Positions 1-8,507 of a stretch of 64,000 bases of DNA are shown piece by piece. Under the pieces are notes generated by a model. The model was not told the DNA's origin. It saw only the letters and a list, made by a program, of their open reading frames with translations, and did not search any database. The DNA comes from Pseudomonadota bacterium. GTDB lineage: Bacteria; Pseudomonadota; Alphaproteobacteria; Rhizobiales; Devosiaceae. The stretch spans positions 1-64,000 of the forward strand of contig JAEWGT010000005.1 in assembly GCA_023388175.1 (NCBI GenBank), written 5' to 3'. Within the stretch, counting starts at the first letter, position 1. Each line of letters begins with the position of its first letter. The position numbers and the translations under genes were made by a program.

Positions 1-156
1 CAGAGTGATGGACGCGGACAGGAGCTGGAGCGTCGGGTGCTTTTCGGCGTCGAAGGCAATCGCTGCAAGACCGGGCTGAGCCAGCCACTGGCCGATGCCA
101 TTCGCGGCATGGCAGGCAGCGAGACCAGGGCCGATCCCACCGAAGCGCAGCAATGA
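1..156 (+). CDS. C-terminal end of an unrecognised protein (partial)
   Basis: An open frame runs from the first base of the window to a TGA at 154-156 and encodes 51 C-terminal residues, rich in Arg, Glu and Gly and ending in EAQQ. Its stop overlaps the ATG of the next gene in an ATGA arrangement, which is the main reason to believe the frame is real and co-translated with the downstream membrane protein. No motif or family could be recognised in this short tail, and the start lies outside the window. Confidence 0.55.
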   Translation, partial: QSDGRGQELERRVLFGVEGNRCKTGLSQPLADAIRGMAGSETRADPTEAQQ

Positions 157-758
157 GTGCCGATCAAGGATGGCGGGCCGTCCTTCCACACGGCGAACGG
201 CTGCTTTGGCATGGCCGCCCCAATGGCGGCGTTCAGATATCTGACTTCTTCACCCCGCGACTGCCCTTCGCGCTGGTGTTCACCGCCTTTGCAATCTTTT
301 GGATGGCGGCAACCTCACAGATGGCGCAGATGGGCCCCGCGAGTGGCGGCGCGCTCGACCTTTTCCCGCTGTTCGGCCTGCCCTTCATGTTTGTCGGACT
401 ATATATGGCCTTTGGCATTCCGTTCTGGGACGCCTATGAACGCCGGCATTCTTCCTATGCCCTGACAGACGAGGCGGCCTATATCGCCATGGACCTGTTC
501 GGACGACGCAGCCTCAAGCGCTTTCCCATCAGCGACATGAATGCACTGGAGCTGGAGGACGGGCCGCAAGGAACCGTGTGGTTCAATCGTGACGTGCAGG
601 TGTATCGGAAAACCAGCAGTCACCGGACCACCAATTCGGTTCGCCAGACCTATACCACCACGACCAGAACGGGCTTCAAATGCATCAATGCGCCCCGGAC
701 CATTTACCAGATGATCCTCGGGCAATTGAACAGAACCGGTCATGCCAAATCAACATGA
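153..758 (+). CDS. PH-domain-like membrane protein, function unknown
   Basis: This 201-residue protein opens with a cytoplasmic stretch (GERLLWHGRPN, near residues 14-24) typical of bacterial PH-like membrane proteins. Two hydrophobic segments follow at about 37-55 and 70-92. The rest is a soluble, probably beta-rich part beginning SSYALTDEAAY. The alternation of two membrane helices and a PH-like fold is an inference from the pattern and not a database match. The ATG overlaps the stop of the preceding frame by four bases. The Ser/Thr/Arg-rich stretch near 154-173 is probably a loop. No catalytic motif is visible. Confidence 0.7.
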   Translation: MSADQGWRAVLPHGERLLWHGRPNGGVQISDFFTPRLPFALVFTAFAIFWMAATSQMAQMGPASGGALDLFPLFGLPFMFVGLYMAFGIPFWDAYERRHSSYALTDEAAYIAMDLFGRRSLKRFPISDMNALELEDGPQGTVWFNRDVQVYRKTSSHRTTNSVRQTYTTTTRTGFKCINAPRTIYQMILGQLNRTGHAKST

Positions 759-1238
759 CTGCAGCGAGCGGCGCTTGACCGGCCTCGGGCGGCTTGTTGC
801 CTTTTCAGTATCAGAGCCTGGCCCGTCCTCCCCGTCCGGACCTTGCGTGGTAGCGAGGCCACCACAGCCCCCTGCCCGGCGCCAATGCTATTGAGCCCTG
901 AGCTTTGGCTGGCCGCGGTATCGCGCGGACCGAGGAGCGGCTGCAGGAGGGCTTGAACTCCAGATCCATGCAGATCCGTTCCGCGCCGTGAACAGGAATG
1001 GGCGTGACAACGCATCCAGCCTCGGAATGACGGATGGCGGCTTTATTCCAGGCCTAGCCAAAACCAATCAGTTTTCTGAAGCCCCCCTTCGTGTCCTCCC
1101 GGGCCGAAGAATTCTGCGCTCGTCAGATTGTGCTGCCGATGGCCGTGCAAGGGGAGCCGAGGCGCTTCCGCAAACTCAGTGAATCCCTGGTAAAAACACT
1201 GCAAACTGCCTGCGACGCGTTATCGGCCAAATCTCCTC
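759..1238. other. Intergenic region without a supported gene
   Basis: About 480 bases between the PH-like gene and the promoter of the sugar-kinase operon. The short frames here lack ribosome binding sites, family resemblance and good codon use. No RNA gene, repeat or strong terminator was recognised, although the preceding operon must end here. Confidence 0.5.
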
Positions 1239-1267
1239 TTGACAGTCCAATTCCCATAGCAATAAGT
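1239..1267 (+). promoter_or_regulatory. Predicted promoter of the sugar-kinase/ABC operon
   Basis: A perfect TTGACA -35 hexamer lies at 1239-1244. A weak -10-like sequence (ATAAGT at 1262-1267, or TAAGTT one base later) follows at 17-18 bases. The perfect operator palindrome begins at 1268, so a bound repressor would block polymerase just past the -10. The -10 match is poor, so the exact start of transcription is uncertain. Confidence 0.55.
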
Positions 1268-1287
1268 TTAGTCAAACGTTTGACTAA
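1268..1287. promoter_or_regulatory. Perfect 20-bp palindromic operator, LacI-type
   Basis: The half site TTAGTCAAAC at 1268-1277 is followed without spacer by its exact reverse complement at 1278-1287. The AAACGTTT centre with CG at the dyad is characteristic of LacI-family operators. The site sits between the predicted promoter and the kinase start. The natural candidate regulator is the LacI-family gene at 12870-13886 that closes the operon; this pairing is inferred from position and family. Confidence 0.75.
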
Positions 1288-1316
1288 GGCTGAATACCCA
1301 GATGGGGGATGCAGGC

Positions 1317-2795
1317 ATGTTTTTGGGAATTGACCTTGGCCTCGGCAGCCTCAAGGCGTCTGTTGTCGCCGTTGATGGCGCGCTTGTCGGCGAAGTCAGT
1401 GCTGCTGTCGGCACCAATAACCCGGCCCCCGGCATCGCTGAACAAAACCCTCATGACTGGGACAAGGCCCTGGCCCTCGTCCTCTCTCAACTGAATCAGC
1501 GTGGCCTGCTGGCTACCATCGAAGCCATTAGTTTCACCGCGGGTACCCATTCGACAGTCCTGCTGGATGAAGCGGGGCAAGTGCTGCGGCCGGCCATCAT
1601 GTGGGCTGATCAAAGGTCGGCAGCCGAGGCTGACGAGTTGAATGCGCGCTTGCAGGATCGCTTGATCGCGATCGGCCATAACCGGGCTGCGCCCACCTGG
1701 TCCATCGCGCCACTGCTGTGGCTGACGCGGCATGAGCCTGAGATCGTCGCCCGAGTCCGCCGGATCACTTTCGTCAAGGACTGGCTGCGGGGCCTGCTGA
1801 CAAACGATACCCTGACCGACTGGGTCGATGCGCAGGGCAGCCTGATGCTGGATGTCGATGCCTGCGCCTGGTCTGAGGAGCTTTGTGACGCCATCGGCTG
1901 GGACATGACTACACTGCCCTTGCTTCGTGGACCAACCGACCTGGCTGGACATGTGACACCGGAGGCTGCAGCAAAATATGGGATAAAGGCCGGAACACCG
2001 GTCTATGTGGGAACGTGCGACACCGCAGCGGAAGTCTGGAGTGCGGGCGCGGTCGAATTGGGCAACGCTGTGGTCAAGCTCGCCTCGGCAGGCGTGGTCA
2101 ACATCATCAGCGACCGGCCCACCAAGCGTCCCGATGCGCCTTCCAAGCGATTTGTGGTGCCGCACCTCTACTACGCCCTCGGCGCCATCAACTCCTGCGC
2201 CTCGGCCCACAAATGGCTCACCGACATCCTGCTGGACGGCGAAGGTGCCGAGGACTTCACAAAGCTAGACGCCCTGGCGGAAGCGATTGCGCCGGGGTCC
2301 GGCGGCGTCATGTTCCATCCCTATCTCATGGGTGAACGCGCCCCCTATTGGGACCCGGCGCTGCGGGCCAGTTTTATCGGCATGAACCTGACCCATGGCC
2401 GTGGTCATCTTGTCCGTGCCTTTTATGAAGGCATTGCGTTTGCACTTCGCGACGCGGCCCGGCCACTTCAGGATGCAGGGCTGTCTCTGGGTTCGGCCGC
2501 GCTGATAGGCGGTGGTGCGAAAAGCGAAGTCTGGGCGCAGACGATCGCCGATGTGCTCCAGATACCATTGCGCCGGCCCAAACATGGCGATGCCTCCTAC
2601 GGTGCTGCCCTGATCGCGGCAGTAGGGGTAGGCGCCTTCCCCGACCCCATCACCGCGGTGCGCAAATGCGTCCGTTTCGGCGAGCCATTCCTGCCCCGAC
2701 AGGACAACCGGGTGACCTATGACAGGCTCTTTGACCGCTATCGGCGGAGCAAGGACTTGCTCACCGCACTCAATCACGAAATCAGCGCCGGCTAG
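1317..2795 (+). CDS. FGGY-family carbohydrate kinase (xylulokinase-like)
   Basis: ATP-dependent sugar or polyol kinase of about 492 residues, the usual length for the family. The N-terminal phosphate-binding motif GIDLGLGSLKAS and the block ending IMWADQRS are seen in the first domain. In the second domain GTCDTAAEVWSAG and the C-terminal GGGAKSEVWAQTIADVL and GDASYGAAL motifs resemble xylulokinases. The ATG at 1317 was chosen because a GGGGGAT ribosome binding site precedes it by a good spacing; the ATG at 1302 has none. First gene of the operon. Its substrate, probably a keto-sugar or polyol produced or imported by the neighbours, cannot be fixed from sequence. Confidence 0.9.
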   Translation: MFLGIDLGLGSLKASVVAVDGALVGEVSAAVGTNNPAPGIAEQNPHDWDKALALVLSQLNQRGLLATIEAISFTAGTHSTVLLDEAGQVLRPAIMWADQRSAAEADELNARLQDRLIAIGHNRAAPTWSIAPLLWLTRHEPEIVARVRRITFVKDWLRGLLTNDTLTDWVDAQGSLMLDVDACAWSEELCDAIGWDMTTLPLLRGPTDLAGHVTPEAAAKYGIKAGTPVYVGTCDTAAEVWSAGAVELGNAVVKLASAGVVNIISDRPTKRPDAPSKRFVVPHLYYALGAINSCASAHKWLTDILLDGEGAEDFTKLDALAEAIAPGSGGVMFHPYLMGERAPYWDPALRASFIGMNLTHGRGHLVRAFYEGIAFALRDAARPLQDAGLSLGSAALIGGGAKSEVWAQTIADVLQIPLRRPKHGDASYGAALIAAVGVGAFPDPITAVRKCVRFGEPFLPRQDNRVTYDRLFDRYRRSKDLLTALNHEISAG

Positions 2796-2838
2796 GCCGC
2801 CGGCACCTGACAACAAACATAGGCCAAGGGAGAAGAGA

Positions 2839-4056
2839 ATGAATTTCATCAAAGCCATCGCGCTGGCGGCAAGCCTTGCGCCCCTCGTCAGCATGCTGCC
2901 GGCAACGGCCCAGGAGGACACGATCAAGGTCGGCATGGTCACCTTCCTCACTGGTGACTGGGGTTACCCGGGCACGTCCACTGCGCGCTCCTTCGAGCTG
3001 GCAGCCGAGCTCTATGGCGGGGAATTGCTGGGCAAGAAGATCGAAACGGTGATTGCCGACGCCCAGAATCCCAACAACCAGATTCCGGAGGCGCAGCGCC
3101 TGCTCGCCCAGGGCGTTGAGCTCTTCGTGCAGGGATACAACCTGGTTCCCGTACCGCTGGCGCGATATGTCGTGGACAATGGTGGCCTGATGGCAGACGG
3201 CACCAGCTGGTCGCCCGACCTCAACGAGGAAGGCGGCTATGACAACTACTTCATGTTCATGCCGTCCTGGAAACACTTCTCGCAAACACTGGTGGACTAC
3301 TCGCTGAAGTTCGGCGCGGAAAACCTCGGCAAGAAGCCGGAGGAGCTCAAGATCGCCCTCATTGGCAATCCCATCATGAGCTATGTCGGCGACGAAGCCG
3401 CCCGTATCCTGACCGAAATGGGCCTGCCGCCGACCATCCACGAAACCTATAGCAACGACATTGCCGACTTCACGCCCATCATCACCAAGATGCGCGAAGC
3501 CGGCATCGACATCGTAATCCCCTACCAGTTGGGCGCCGATGCCGAGCTGTATCGTCGCCAGGCCGCCGGACTTGACCACACCCCGCCCATTCTGCTGGCG
3601 GCCGGCGTTGGCTATGACCAGCCCGAATTCGCCAATATGGGCGACGCGGCGCTGGGCTCGATGTCCCTCTCATATACCGTTCCCGAGATGCGCGAAGAGT
3701 CCGCTCCCGGCCTCAAGGAATTCAAGGACGCCTATCAGGCCAGATATGGCGAGCAGCCGGTAACCCACGGCCTGCAGGTCTATGCCACCGCCGTCGCCTT
3801 CTTCCAGATGATCGACGCCGCCGGCACAACCGATCTCGACACCATCCGCACCACAATGGAAAACACCGTCATCGAGCGGGGCGAGCTGCCCAATTACTGG
3901 GGCGTCAAGTTCGACGACCGCCACGTCAACCTCTATGCCGATCCGCTGATCATCGGCCAGTGGGTTCCCGGAGCAGATGGCAAGCCGGTCTATAAGGTTG
4001 TCTATCCTGAAGAACTCGCGGTCGAAGACCCGATCATTCCCTACTTCGCCAAGTAA
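2839..4056 (+). CDS. ABC importer periplasmic substrate-binding protein, branched-chain-amino-acid type
   Basis: A 405-residue exported protein with a signal peptide (MNFIKAIALAASLAPLVSMLPATAQ) followed by the type I periplasmic-binding fold typical of LivJ/HAAT receptors (IKVGMVTFLTGDWGYPG, then ELAAELYGGELLGKKIETVIADAQN). The strong AGGGAGAAGAG site just upstream fixes the start at 2839. HAAT receptors bind amino acids, amides and various other small molecules. Here the surrounding kinase, dehydrogenases and dehydratase suggest a polyol or sugar-derived acid, which is an inference. A strong hairpin lies just downstream and probably makes this gene more abundant than the permeases. Confidence 0.9.
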   Translation: MNFIKAIALAASLAPLVSMLPATAQEDTIKVGMVTFLTGDWGYPGTSTARSFELAAELYGGELLGKKIETVIADAQNPNNQIPEAQRLLAQGVELFVQGYNLVPVPLARYVVDNGGLMADGTSWSPDLNEEGGYDNYFMFMPSWKHFSQTLVDYSLKFGAENLGKKPEELKIALIGNPIMSYVGDEAARILTEMGLPPTIHETYSNDIADFTPIITKMREAGIDIVIPYQLGADAELYRRQAAGLDHTPPILLAAGVGYDQPEFANMGDAALGSMSLSYTVPEMREESAPGLKEFKDAYQARYGEQPVTHGLQVYATAVAFFQMIDAAGTTDLDTIRTTMENTVIERGELPNYWGVKFDDRHVNLYADPLIIGQWVPGADGKPVYKVVYPEELAVEDPIIPYFAK

Positions 4057-4064
4057 GCCATATT

Positions 4065-4092
4065 GCCGGCCGGGCGCTTCCGCCCGGCCGGC
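4065..4092 (+). terminator. Strong intercistronic hairpin after the substrate-binding protein gene
   Basis: A perfect 12-bp GC stem (GCCGGCCGGGCG and its complement) closes on a CTTC tetraloop, eight bases after the stop codon. No T-run follows, so it probably attenuates or protects the 3' end of the binding-protein message and does not stop transcription fully. Confidence 0.75.
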
Positions 4093-4116
4093 ATCCCACG
4101 CTCTCGGATTTCTGCC

Positions 4117-4974
4117 ATGACAACCGAAGTCTTCGCCACGCTCCTGCTCAGCGGGATATTCACGGGCGCGCTCTATGGGCTGTTTGCCAGCGGCCTGACC
4201 TTTCAGCTGGGCTCGCTATCGATCGCAAATTTCGGCTATGGCAGCTGGCTTGCGCTGGCGATGTACACGACCTTCTTCGCTCTCAGGGTCTGGAACATCC
4301 CGCTCTGGGCAGTCATCGTCATGCTGCCGGTGATTTACTTCTGCGTCGGCTATGTCATCCGCAACGTCCTGCTCACGAAACAGACGCTGGCCGTGCAGAT
4401 CCTGGTCACGCTGGGCATCGCCATGGTCGTGGATGGGCTGATCTATCTCGCCTACACGCCCGCACCCCGGACACTGGGCATTGTCGAACCGCTCTTTTAC
4501 ATCACGCCTGATGTGCATGTCGGGCTGCTGCGCCTGCTGGCCTTTATCATCGCTGGCGTCACACTGATTGCCTTCCAGCTTTTCCTGCGCCGGTCTTATC
4601 TGGGCAAGATGATCCGGGCCGTGGTGGAGGAACCGCAAACAGCCCAGCTTCTCGGCATCAATTCCAAACGCGTTCTGGGAATAGCCTTCGGCCTCAGCTT
4701 CGTGCTGATCGCCATTGCCGGCATCATGATGATGCATTTGTTCCCGGTGACCAGCACCACGGGCTCGATCTATCAGCTCATGAGCTTCCTCATCGCCACA
4801 ATTGCCGGGCTGGGGAATATGCGTGGCGCCTTCTTTGCAGGCATCGCCATCGGCGTGATGAATTCCTTCCTGCTCTATTTCATCTCGTCCTTTGCGACGG
4901 TCATTCTCTTCTCAGTCTTCGTTGTGGTGCTGATCGCCTTTTCGGGCCGCACTACGGGCATCAGGCATATCTGA
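4117..4974 (+). CDS. ABC importer permease, LivH type
   Basis: A 285-residue integral membrane protein with about eight hydrophobic segments, beginning MTTEVFATLLLSGIFTGALYGLFASGL, the usual opening of LivH-type HAAT permeases. The EPQTAQLLGIN segment near residue 170 corresponds to the EAA-like coupling loop that meets the ATPases (family knowledge: NPxxAxxLGI in LivH). The longer frame from 4063 would run through the hairpin, so 4117 is preferred. Forms the translocation pore with the LivM-type permease eight bases downstream. Confidence 0.88.
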   Translation: MTTEVFATLLLSGIFTGALYGLFASGLTFQLGSLSIANFGYGSWLALAMYTTFFALRVWNIPLWAVIVMLPVIYFCVGYVIRNVLLTKQTLAVQILVTLGIAMVVDGLIYLAYTPAPRTLGIVEPLFYITPDVHVGLLRLLAFIIAGVTLIAFQLFLRRSYLGKMIRAVVEEPQTAQLLGINSKRVLGIAFGLSFVLIAIAGIMMMHLFPVTSTTGSIYQLMSFLIATIAGLGNMRGAFFAGIAIGVMNSFLLYFISSFATVILFSVFVVVLIAFSGRTTGIRHI

Positions 4975-4981
4975 GGTCATC

Positions 4982-5962
4982 ATGAACATCACTTCGCCCC
5001 CCGCCCGGTCGCTGCACCTTCTAGGCTATGGCCTGGTTGCCGCCATGGTCGCGGGCTGTGCCATCCTGCCGATGTTTCCTTCGCCCGGCACCACCTATGC
5101 GATGAGCCTCATCCTGCAGATATTGCTTTTCGTCTATCTGGCACAGGCCTGGAACATAGCCGGCGGCTTTGCCGGACTCTTCAGCCTCGGCCATAGCGCC
5201 TTCTTCGGTCTGGGCGCCTACTCATACGGCGTCGGGGTCGCCAAATACGGGCTCGATCCCGTCCTGTGCTTCGCTATCGGCGTGGTTCTGGCCGCCCTTC
5301 TTGGCGCCCTGACCGCAATCATCAGCACGAGGCTGTCGGGCATGTTCTTCGCCATGGTGACGCTCGGTCTCAACGAAATCCTGCTCAACCTTGCCTCGCA
5401 GATGAACTGGCTGACCAATGGCGATGCCGGCACGTATCTGCGCAAGCAATTCACCATGACCCCGGCGACCGCATATTATGTTTTCCTGGGACTGTGCATC
5501 GCAATCTTCATCGTGGCCGCGCTGGTGCGACACTCCAAACTCGGCACGATGTGCATAGCGGTCAAGGAAAACGAGGCATTCGCCAGGGCGCTGGGCGTCC
5601 GGCCGGCGCTCTGGAAGACCGGTGCTGTTGTCATCAGCGCCATCGCCACGGCCATCGGCGGGGGCTTCTTCGCCATGTACCAGGGCATCGTCATGCCCAG
5701 CATGGTCTTCACCTTCTCCGTCTCCATCAAGATGCTGATCGTCGCCATGATCGGGGGCGTGGGTACGATCTGGGGACCGTTGGCCGGCTCATTTCTGGTG
5801 CTTTTCGATGAACTGGTGCGGGCCTCCCTGGGCAGTACCTTCGGCGGCGTATCGCTGATCGCCTACGGTGTCATTCTGATCTGTTCGGCGCTGTTCCTGC
5901 CCAAGGGCATCATGGAGGCGATCCGCAAGGCAACACTCAACAGGAGTGCCGGACGTGGCTGA
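4982..5962 (+). CDS. ABC importer permease, LivM type
   Basis: A 326-residue polytopic membrane protein. The signature AQAWNIAGGFAGLFSLGHSAFFGLGAY lies near residues 52-80, matching the LivM family motif WNxxxGxxGxxSxGHxxFxGxGAY. KENEAFARALGV at about 195-206 is the coupling loop. Eight to ten hydrophobic helices are visible. GAGGTC precedes the ATG at a good distance. Partner of the upstream LivH-type permease; the stop overlaps the start of the first ATPase gene. Confidence 0.9.
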   Translation: MNITSPPARSLHLLGYGLVAAMVAGCAILPMFPSPGTTYAMSLILQILLFVYLAQAWNIAGGFAGLFSLGHSAFFGLGAYSYGVGVAKYGLDPVLCFAIGVVLAALLGALTAIISTRLSGMFFAMVTLGLNEILLNLASQMNWLTNGDAGTYLRKQFTMTPATAYYVFLGLCIAIFIVAALVRHSKLGTMCIAVKENEAFARALGVRPALWKTGAVVISAIATAIGGGFFAMYQGIVMPSMVFTFSVSIKMLIVAMIGGVGTIWGPLAGSFLVLFDELVRASLGSTFGGVSLIAYGVILICSALFLPKGIMEAIRKATLNRSAGRG

Positions 5963-6713
5963 CACACCTATCCTTGAGGTTAAGGGGCTGACCAAGATTT
6001 TTGGCGGGTTGGTCGCCAATGACGATGTCAGCTTCACCATTCCGCGCGGCTCCATCTGTGGCCTGATCGGCCCCAACGGCGCCGGCAAATCGACCCTGTT
6101 CAAGACCCTGCTGGGTATCCATCGCCCAACCCGTGGCCGCATCCTGCTCAATGGACGCGACATCACCAATGCCAATCAGCAGGCCCGCTGCCGGGCCGGC
6201 CTTTGCTGCACTTTTCAGATCGCAGAGAGCTTTACCGAGCTGTCCATCCTCGAAGCGGTCATGGTGGGGGCCTATGGGCGCACCGCCTGGCGGGGCGAAG
6301 CGAAGCGTCTGGCGATCCAGGCCGTTGCATTGGTCGGGCTGACGGACCGAAGCCACCTGCGCTATTCCGAACTGAACGCCTTTGAGCGCAAGAAGGCCGA
6401 ACTGGCCACCGCCCTTGCCAGCGATCCGCAACTGCTTCTGCTCGACGAACTTTTTGCCGGCTGCTCACTGCAGGAAATCGGCGAGTTGATCGGGTTGCTG
6501 GACGAGTTGAGCAGCACGCATGGCATTACCTTTGTCATCGTCGAGCACGTGTTGCACGTAATCATGAGCCTTTGCTCCAAGGTCATCGTCCTTGAAAGCG
6601 GGCGGGTCCTGGAAATTGGCAGCCCCAAAGAAATCTCAACGTCGCCGACGGTTCTCGCGGCCTATCTGGGGGAGGACTATGATGTTGATGAGCATCAAAA
6701 ATTTGGTCGTTAA
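5955..6713 (+). CDS. ABC importer ATPase 1, LivG type, with degenerate signature motif
   Basis: A 252-residue cytoplasmic ATPase with Walker A GPNGAGKST, Walker B LLLLDELFAG and an H-loop His in VIVEHV. The signature that would normally read LSxGQ is replaced by ELNAFERKK. Degenerate signatures are common in HAAT ATPases, so this need not mean loss of function. The GTG at 5955 was chosen because AGGAG lies eight bases before it; a GTG at 5946 is the alternative. It overlaps the LivM gene by eight bases and the next ATPase by about 35. Confidence 0.88.
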   Translation: MADTPILEVKGLTKIFGGLVANDDVSFTIPRGSICGLIGPNGAGKSTLFKTLLGIHRPTRGRILLNGRDITNANQQARCRAGLCCTFQIAESFTELSILEAVMVGAYGRTAWRGEAKRLAIQAVALVGLTDRSHLRYSELNAFERKKAELATALASDPQLLLLDELFAGCSLQEIGELIGLLDELSSTHGITFVIVEHVLHVIMSLCSKVIVLESGRVLEIGSPKEISTSPTVLAAYLGEDYDVDEHQKFGR

Positions 6714-7392
6714 TTTCGATCGACTACACGTTCTGAAGGGGGTCAGCCTCGACGTCGCCGAAGGCCAGATCACGGTCATCGTAGGTGCCAACGGCGCCGG
6801 CAAGTCCACGCTCTTGCGCACCGTGGCCGGGCTGAACCGCGCCGCGAGCGGCTCGATCAGCTTCCTGGGTCAGGACATTACCAACCGTCCCGCCCACGAG
6901 ATCGCGGCAATGGGTATCTCGCTTGTGCCCGAAGGCCGGCACCTGTTCCGCGAAATGACGGTGACCGAGAACCTTGAAATGGGCGGCTATCTCTGCCGGA
7001 ACACGCCCGGCGCCATAGCGGCCAATATGGAGCGCGTCTTCGACCTGTTCCCGGTTCTCAAGGAGCATCGCGACCGCAAGGCCAAGACCTTTTCAGGCGG
7101 CCAGCAGCAGATGATCACCATCGGCCGTGGCCTGATGAGCGCGCCCAAGCTGCTGATCATCGACGAACTGTCGCTGGGTCTGGCGCCCAAGATCATTGGC
7201 GAAATTCTCGAAAAGATCGTGCTGCTCAACAAGCAGGGGATGAGCATCTACCTGGTCGAGCAGAATGTGAAACAGGCGCTCAGGATCGCCCAACAGGGAT
7301 ACGTGCTGGACAACGGAGCCATTGCGCTCCGCGGCGCCGCATCGGACCTGCTGGCCAATCCCGAAGTTCAGCGCACCTATCTGGGTATTTGA
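6679..7392 (+). CDS. ABC importer ATPase 2, LivF type
   Basis: A 237-residue ATPase with Walker A GANGAGKST, the intact signature FSGGQQQM, Walker B LLIIDELSLGLAP and the LVEQNVKQAL segment typical of LivF. It energises import together with the LivG-type subunit. Three closely spaced ATGs (6679, 6682, 6688) follow a GGGGGAGG ribosome binding site; 6682 has the best spacing but 6679 is equally possible. The gene starts inside the end of the LivG-type gene and stops two bases before the dehydrogenase gene. Confidence 0.9.
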   Translation: MMLMSIKNLVVNFDRLHVLKGVSLDVAEGQITVIVGANGAGKSTLLRTVAGLNRAASGSISFLGQDITNRPAHEIAAMGISLVPEGRHLFREMTVTENLEMGGYLCRNTPGAIAANMERVFDLFPVLKEHRDRKAKTFSGGQQQMITIGRGLMSAPKLLIIDELSLGLAPKIIGEILEKIVLLNKQGMSIYLVEQNVKQALRIAQQGYVLDNGAIALRGAASDLLANPEVQRTYLGI

Positions 7393-7393
7393 A

Positions 7394-8506
7394 ATGTACG
7401 GAACAGTCACCGATCCCTCGCTGCGCGTCCTGGGAGCGCCACGGGAATATATCCAGGGGCCGGGCGCCCTCGATCAATTGCCCAGGCTTGCTGCACGTCA
7501 CGGCAACGGGCATGTCGCCGCCATCATCGATGGTTTTCTATACGATACGCTTGCGCCCCGGCTTGAAACGCTGTTTTCGCTGGCCGGGCAGCAGGTAACC
7601 TGCCTGCGGTTTGGGGGCGAGGCAACGCGGCAGGAGGGTGACCGTCTGGTCGCTGCCGCTGCGGACGCTGCGGTCGTTGCGGGTATCGGGGGCGGCAAGG
7701 GTATCGACATCGGCAAATATGTGGCGCTCCAGACCGGCAAGGCCGTCTTTTCGCTGCCGACAGTTGCCTCAAACGATGCACCGACGAGCCGGCTTATCGT
7801 ACTCTACAATGAAGACCATGCGGTCGTCGGAACCGAGCACCTGCGGTACAATCCCGACCTGGTGCTGGTCGACACCGATATCATCGCCAGCGCACCGCCT
7901 CGCCTGCTGCGTGCAGGGGTGGGCGATGCCCTCACCAAACTCTACGAGGCGCGGGCTGCGGCCGCTTCCGGTGGCGTCAACAGCTTCACCGCAAGCCCCC
8001 CCTTTCTCGGTCGCAAGCTGGGCGCCATCTGCCTGGACGTCATCCAGCGGACCGCAGTCCCTGTTCTGGCCGCTCTGACTGAAGGCCAGCGTCATGCCGA
8101 CTTCGAGGAACTGGTGGAAACGCTCATCCTGCTCTCGGGCATTGCGTTCGAGAGCGGTGGTCTTTCGGTGGCTCATTCCATGGTTCGCGGCCTGACGCGC
8201 CTGCCCGAACTCTCCGGCTACCTGCATGGCGAGCAGGTCGCCTACAGCACGCTGGTGCAACTGGTTCTCGAAGGGAGCGGCGAGCTCGATGGTGCCCTGG
8301 CCTTCAACAGGGCGATCGGCCTGCCCGTATCACTGTCGCGGATGGGTATCGCGCCCAACGACCTGGAAAGAGCCGCTTCCATCATTGGCGAGGCAACCAT
8401 GACCGCCCCCTACATCACCAATTTTCCGCGCCAGCTCGACGCCGCCGCCATAGCGGGCGCAGTGATCGAATTGGAACGGGCATCAGCCATTGCAAAGGGA
8501 GCATGA
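7394..8506 (+). CDS. Iron-containing alcohol dehydrogenase, glycerol-dehydrogenase-like
   Basis: A 370-residue NAD-dependent polyol dehydrogenase of the GldA-like branch. The nucleotide-binding GIGGGKGIDIGKYVA (about 97-111), PTVASNDAPTS (122-132) and the three metal ligands Asp178 (GVGDAL), His261 (SVAHSM) and His278 (YLHGEQ) are all present, so an active zinc or iron enzyme is expected. Oxidation of a secondary alcohol to a ketone would supply a substrate to the FGGY kinase, an inference from the operon. The ATG two bases after the previous stop was chosen over the longer frame that overlaps the ATPase gene. Confidence 0.88.
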   Translation: MYGTVTDPSLRVLGAPREYIQGPGALDQLPRLAARHGNGHVAAIIDGFLYDTLAPRLETLFSLAGQQVTCLRFGGEATRQEGDRLVAAAADAAVVAGIGGGKGIDIGKYVALQTGKAVFSLPTVASNDAPTSRLIVLYNEDHAVVGTEHLRYNPDLVLVDTDIIASAPPRLLRAGVGDALTKLYEARAAAASGGVNSFTASPPFLGRKLGAICLDVIQRTAVPVLAALTEGQRHADFEELVETLILLSGIAFESGGLSVAHSMVRGLTRLPELSGYLHGEQVAYSTLVQLVLEGSGELDGALAFNRAIGLPVSLSRMGIAPNDLERAASIIGEATMTAPYITNFPRQLDAAAIAGAVIELERASAIAKGA

Positions 8507-8507
8507 C

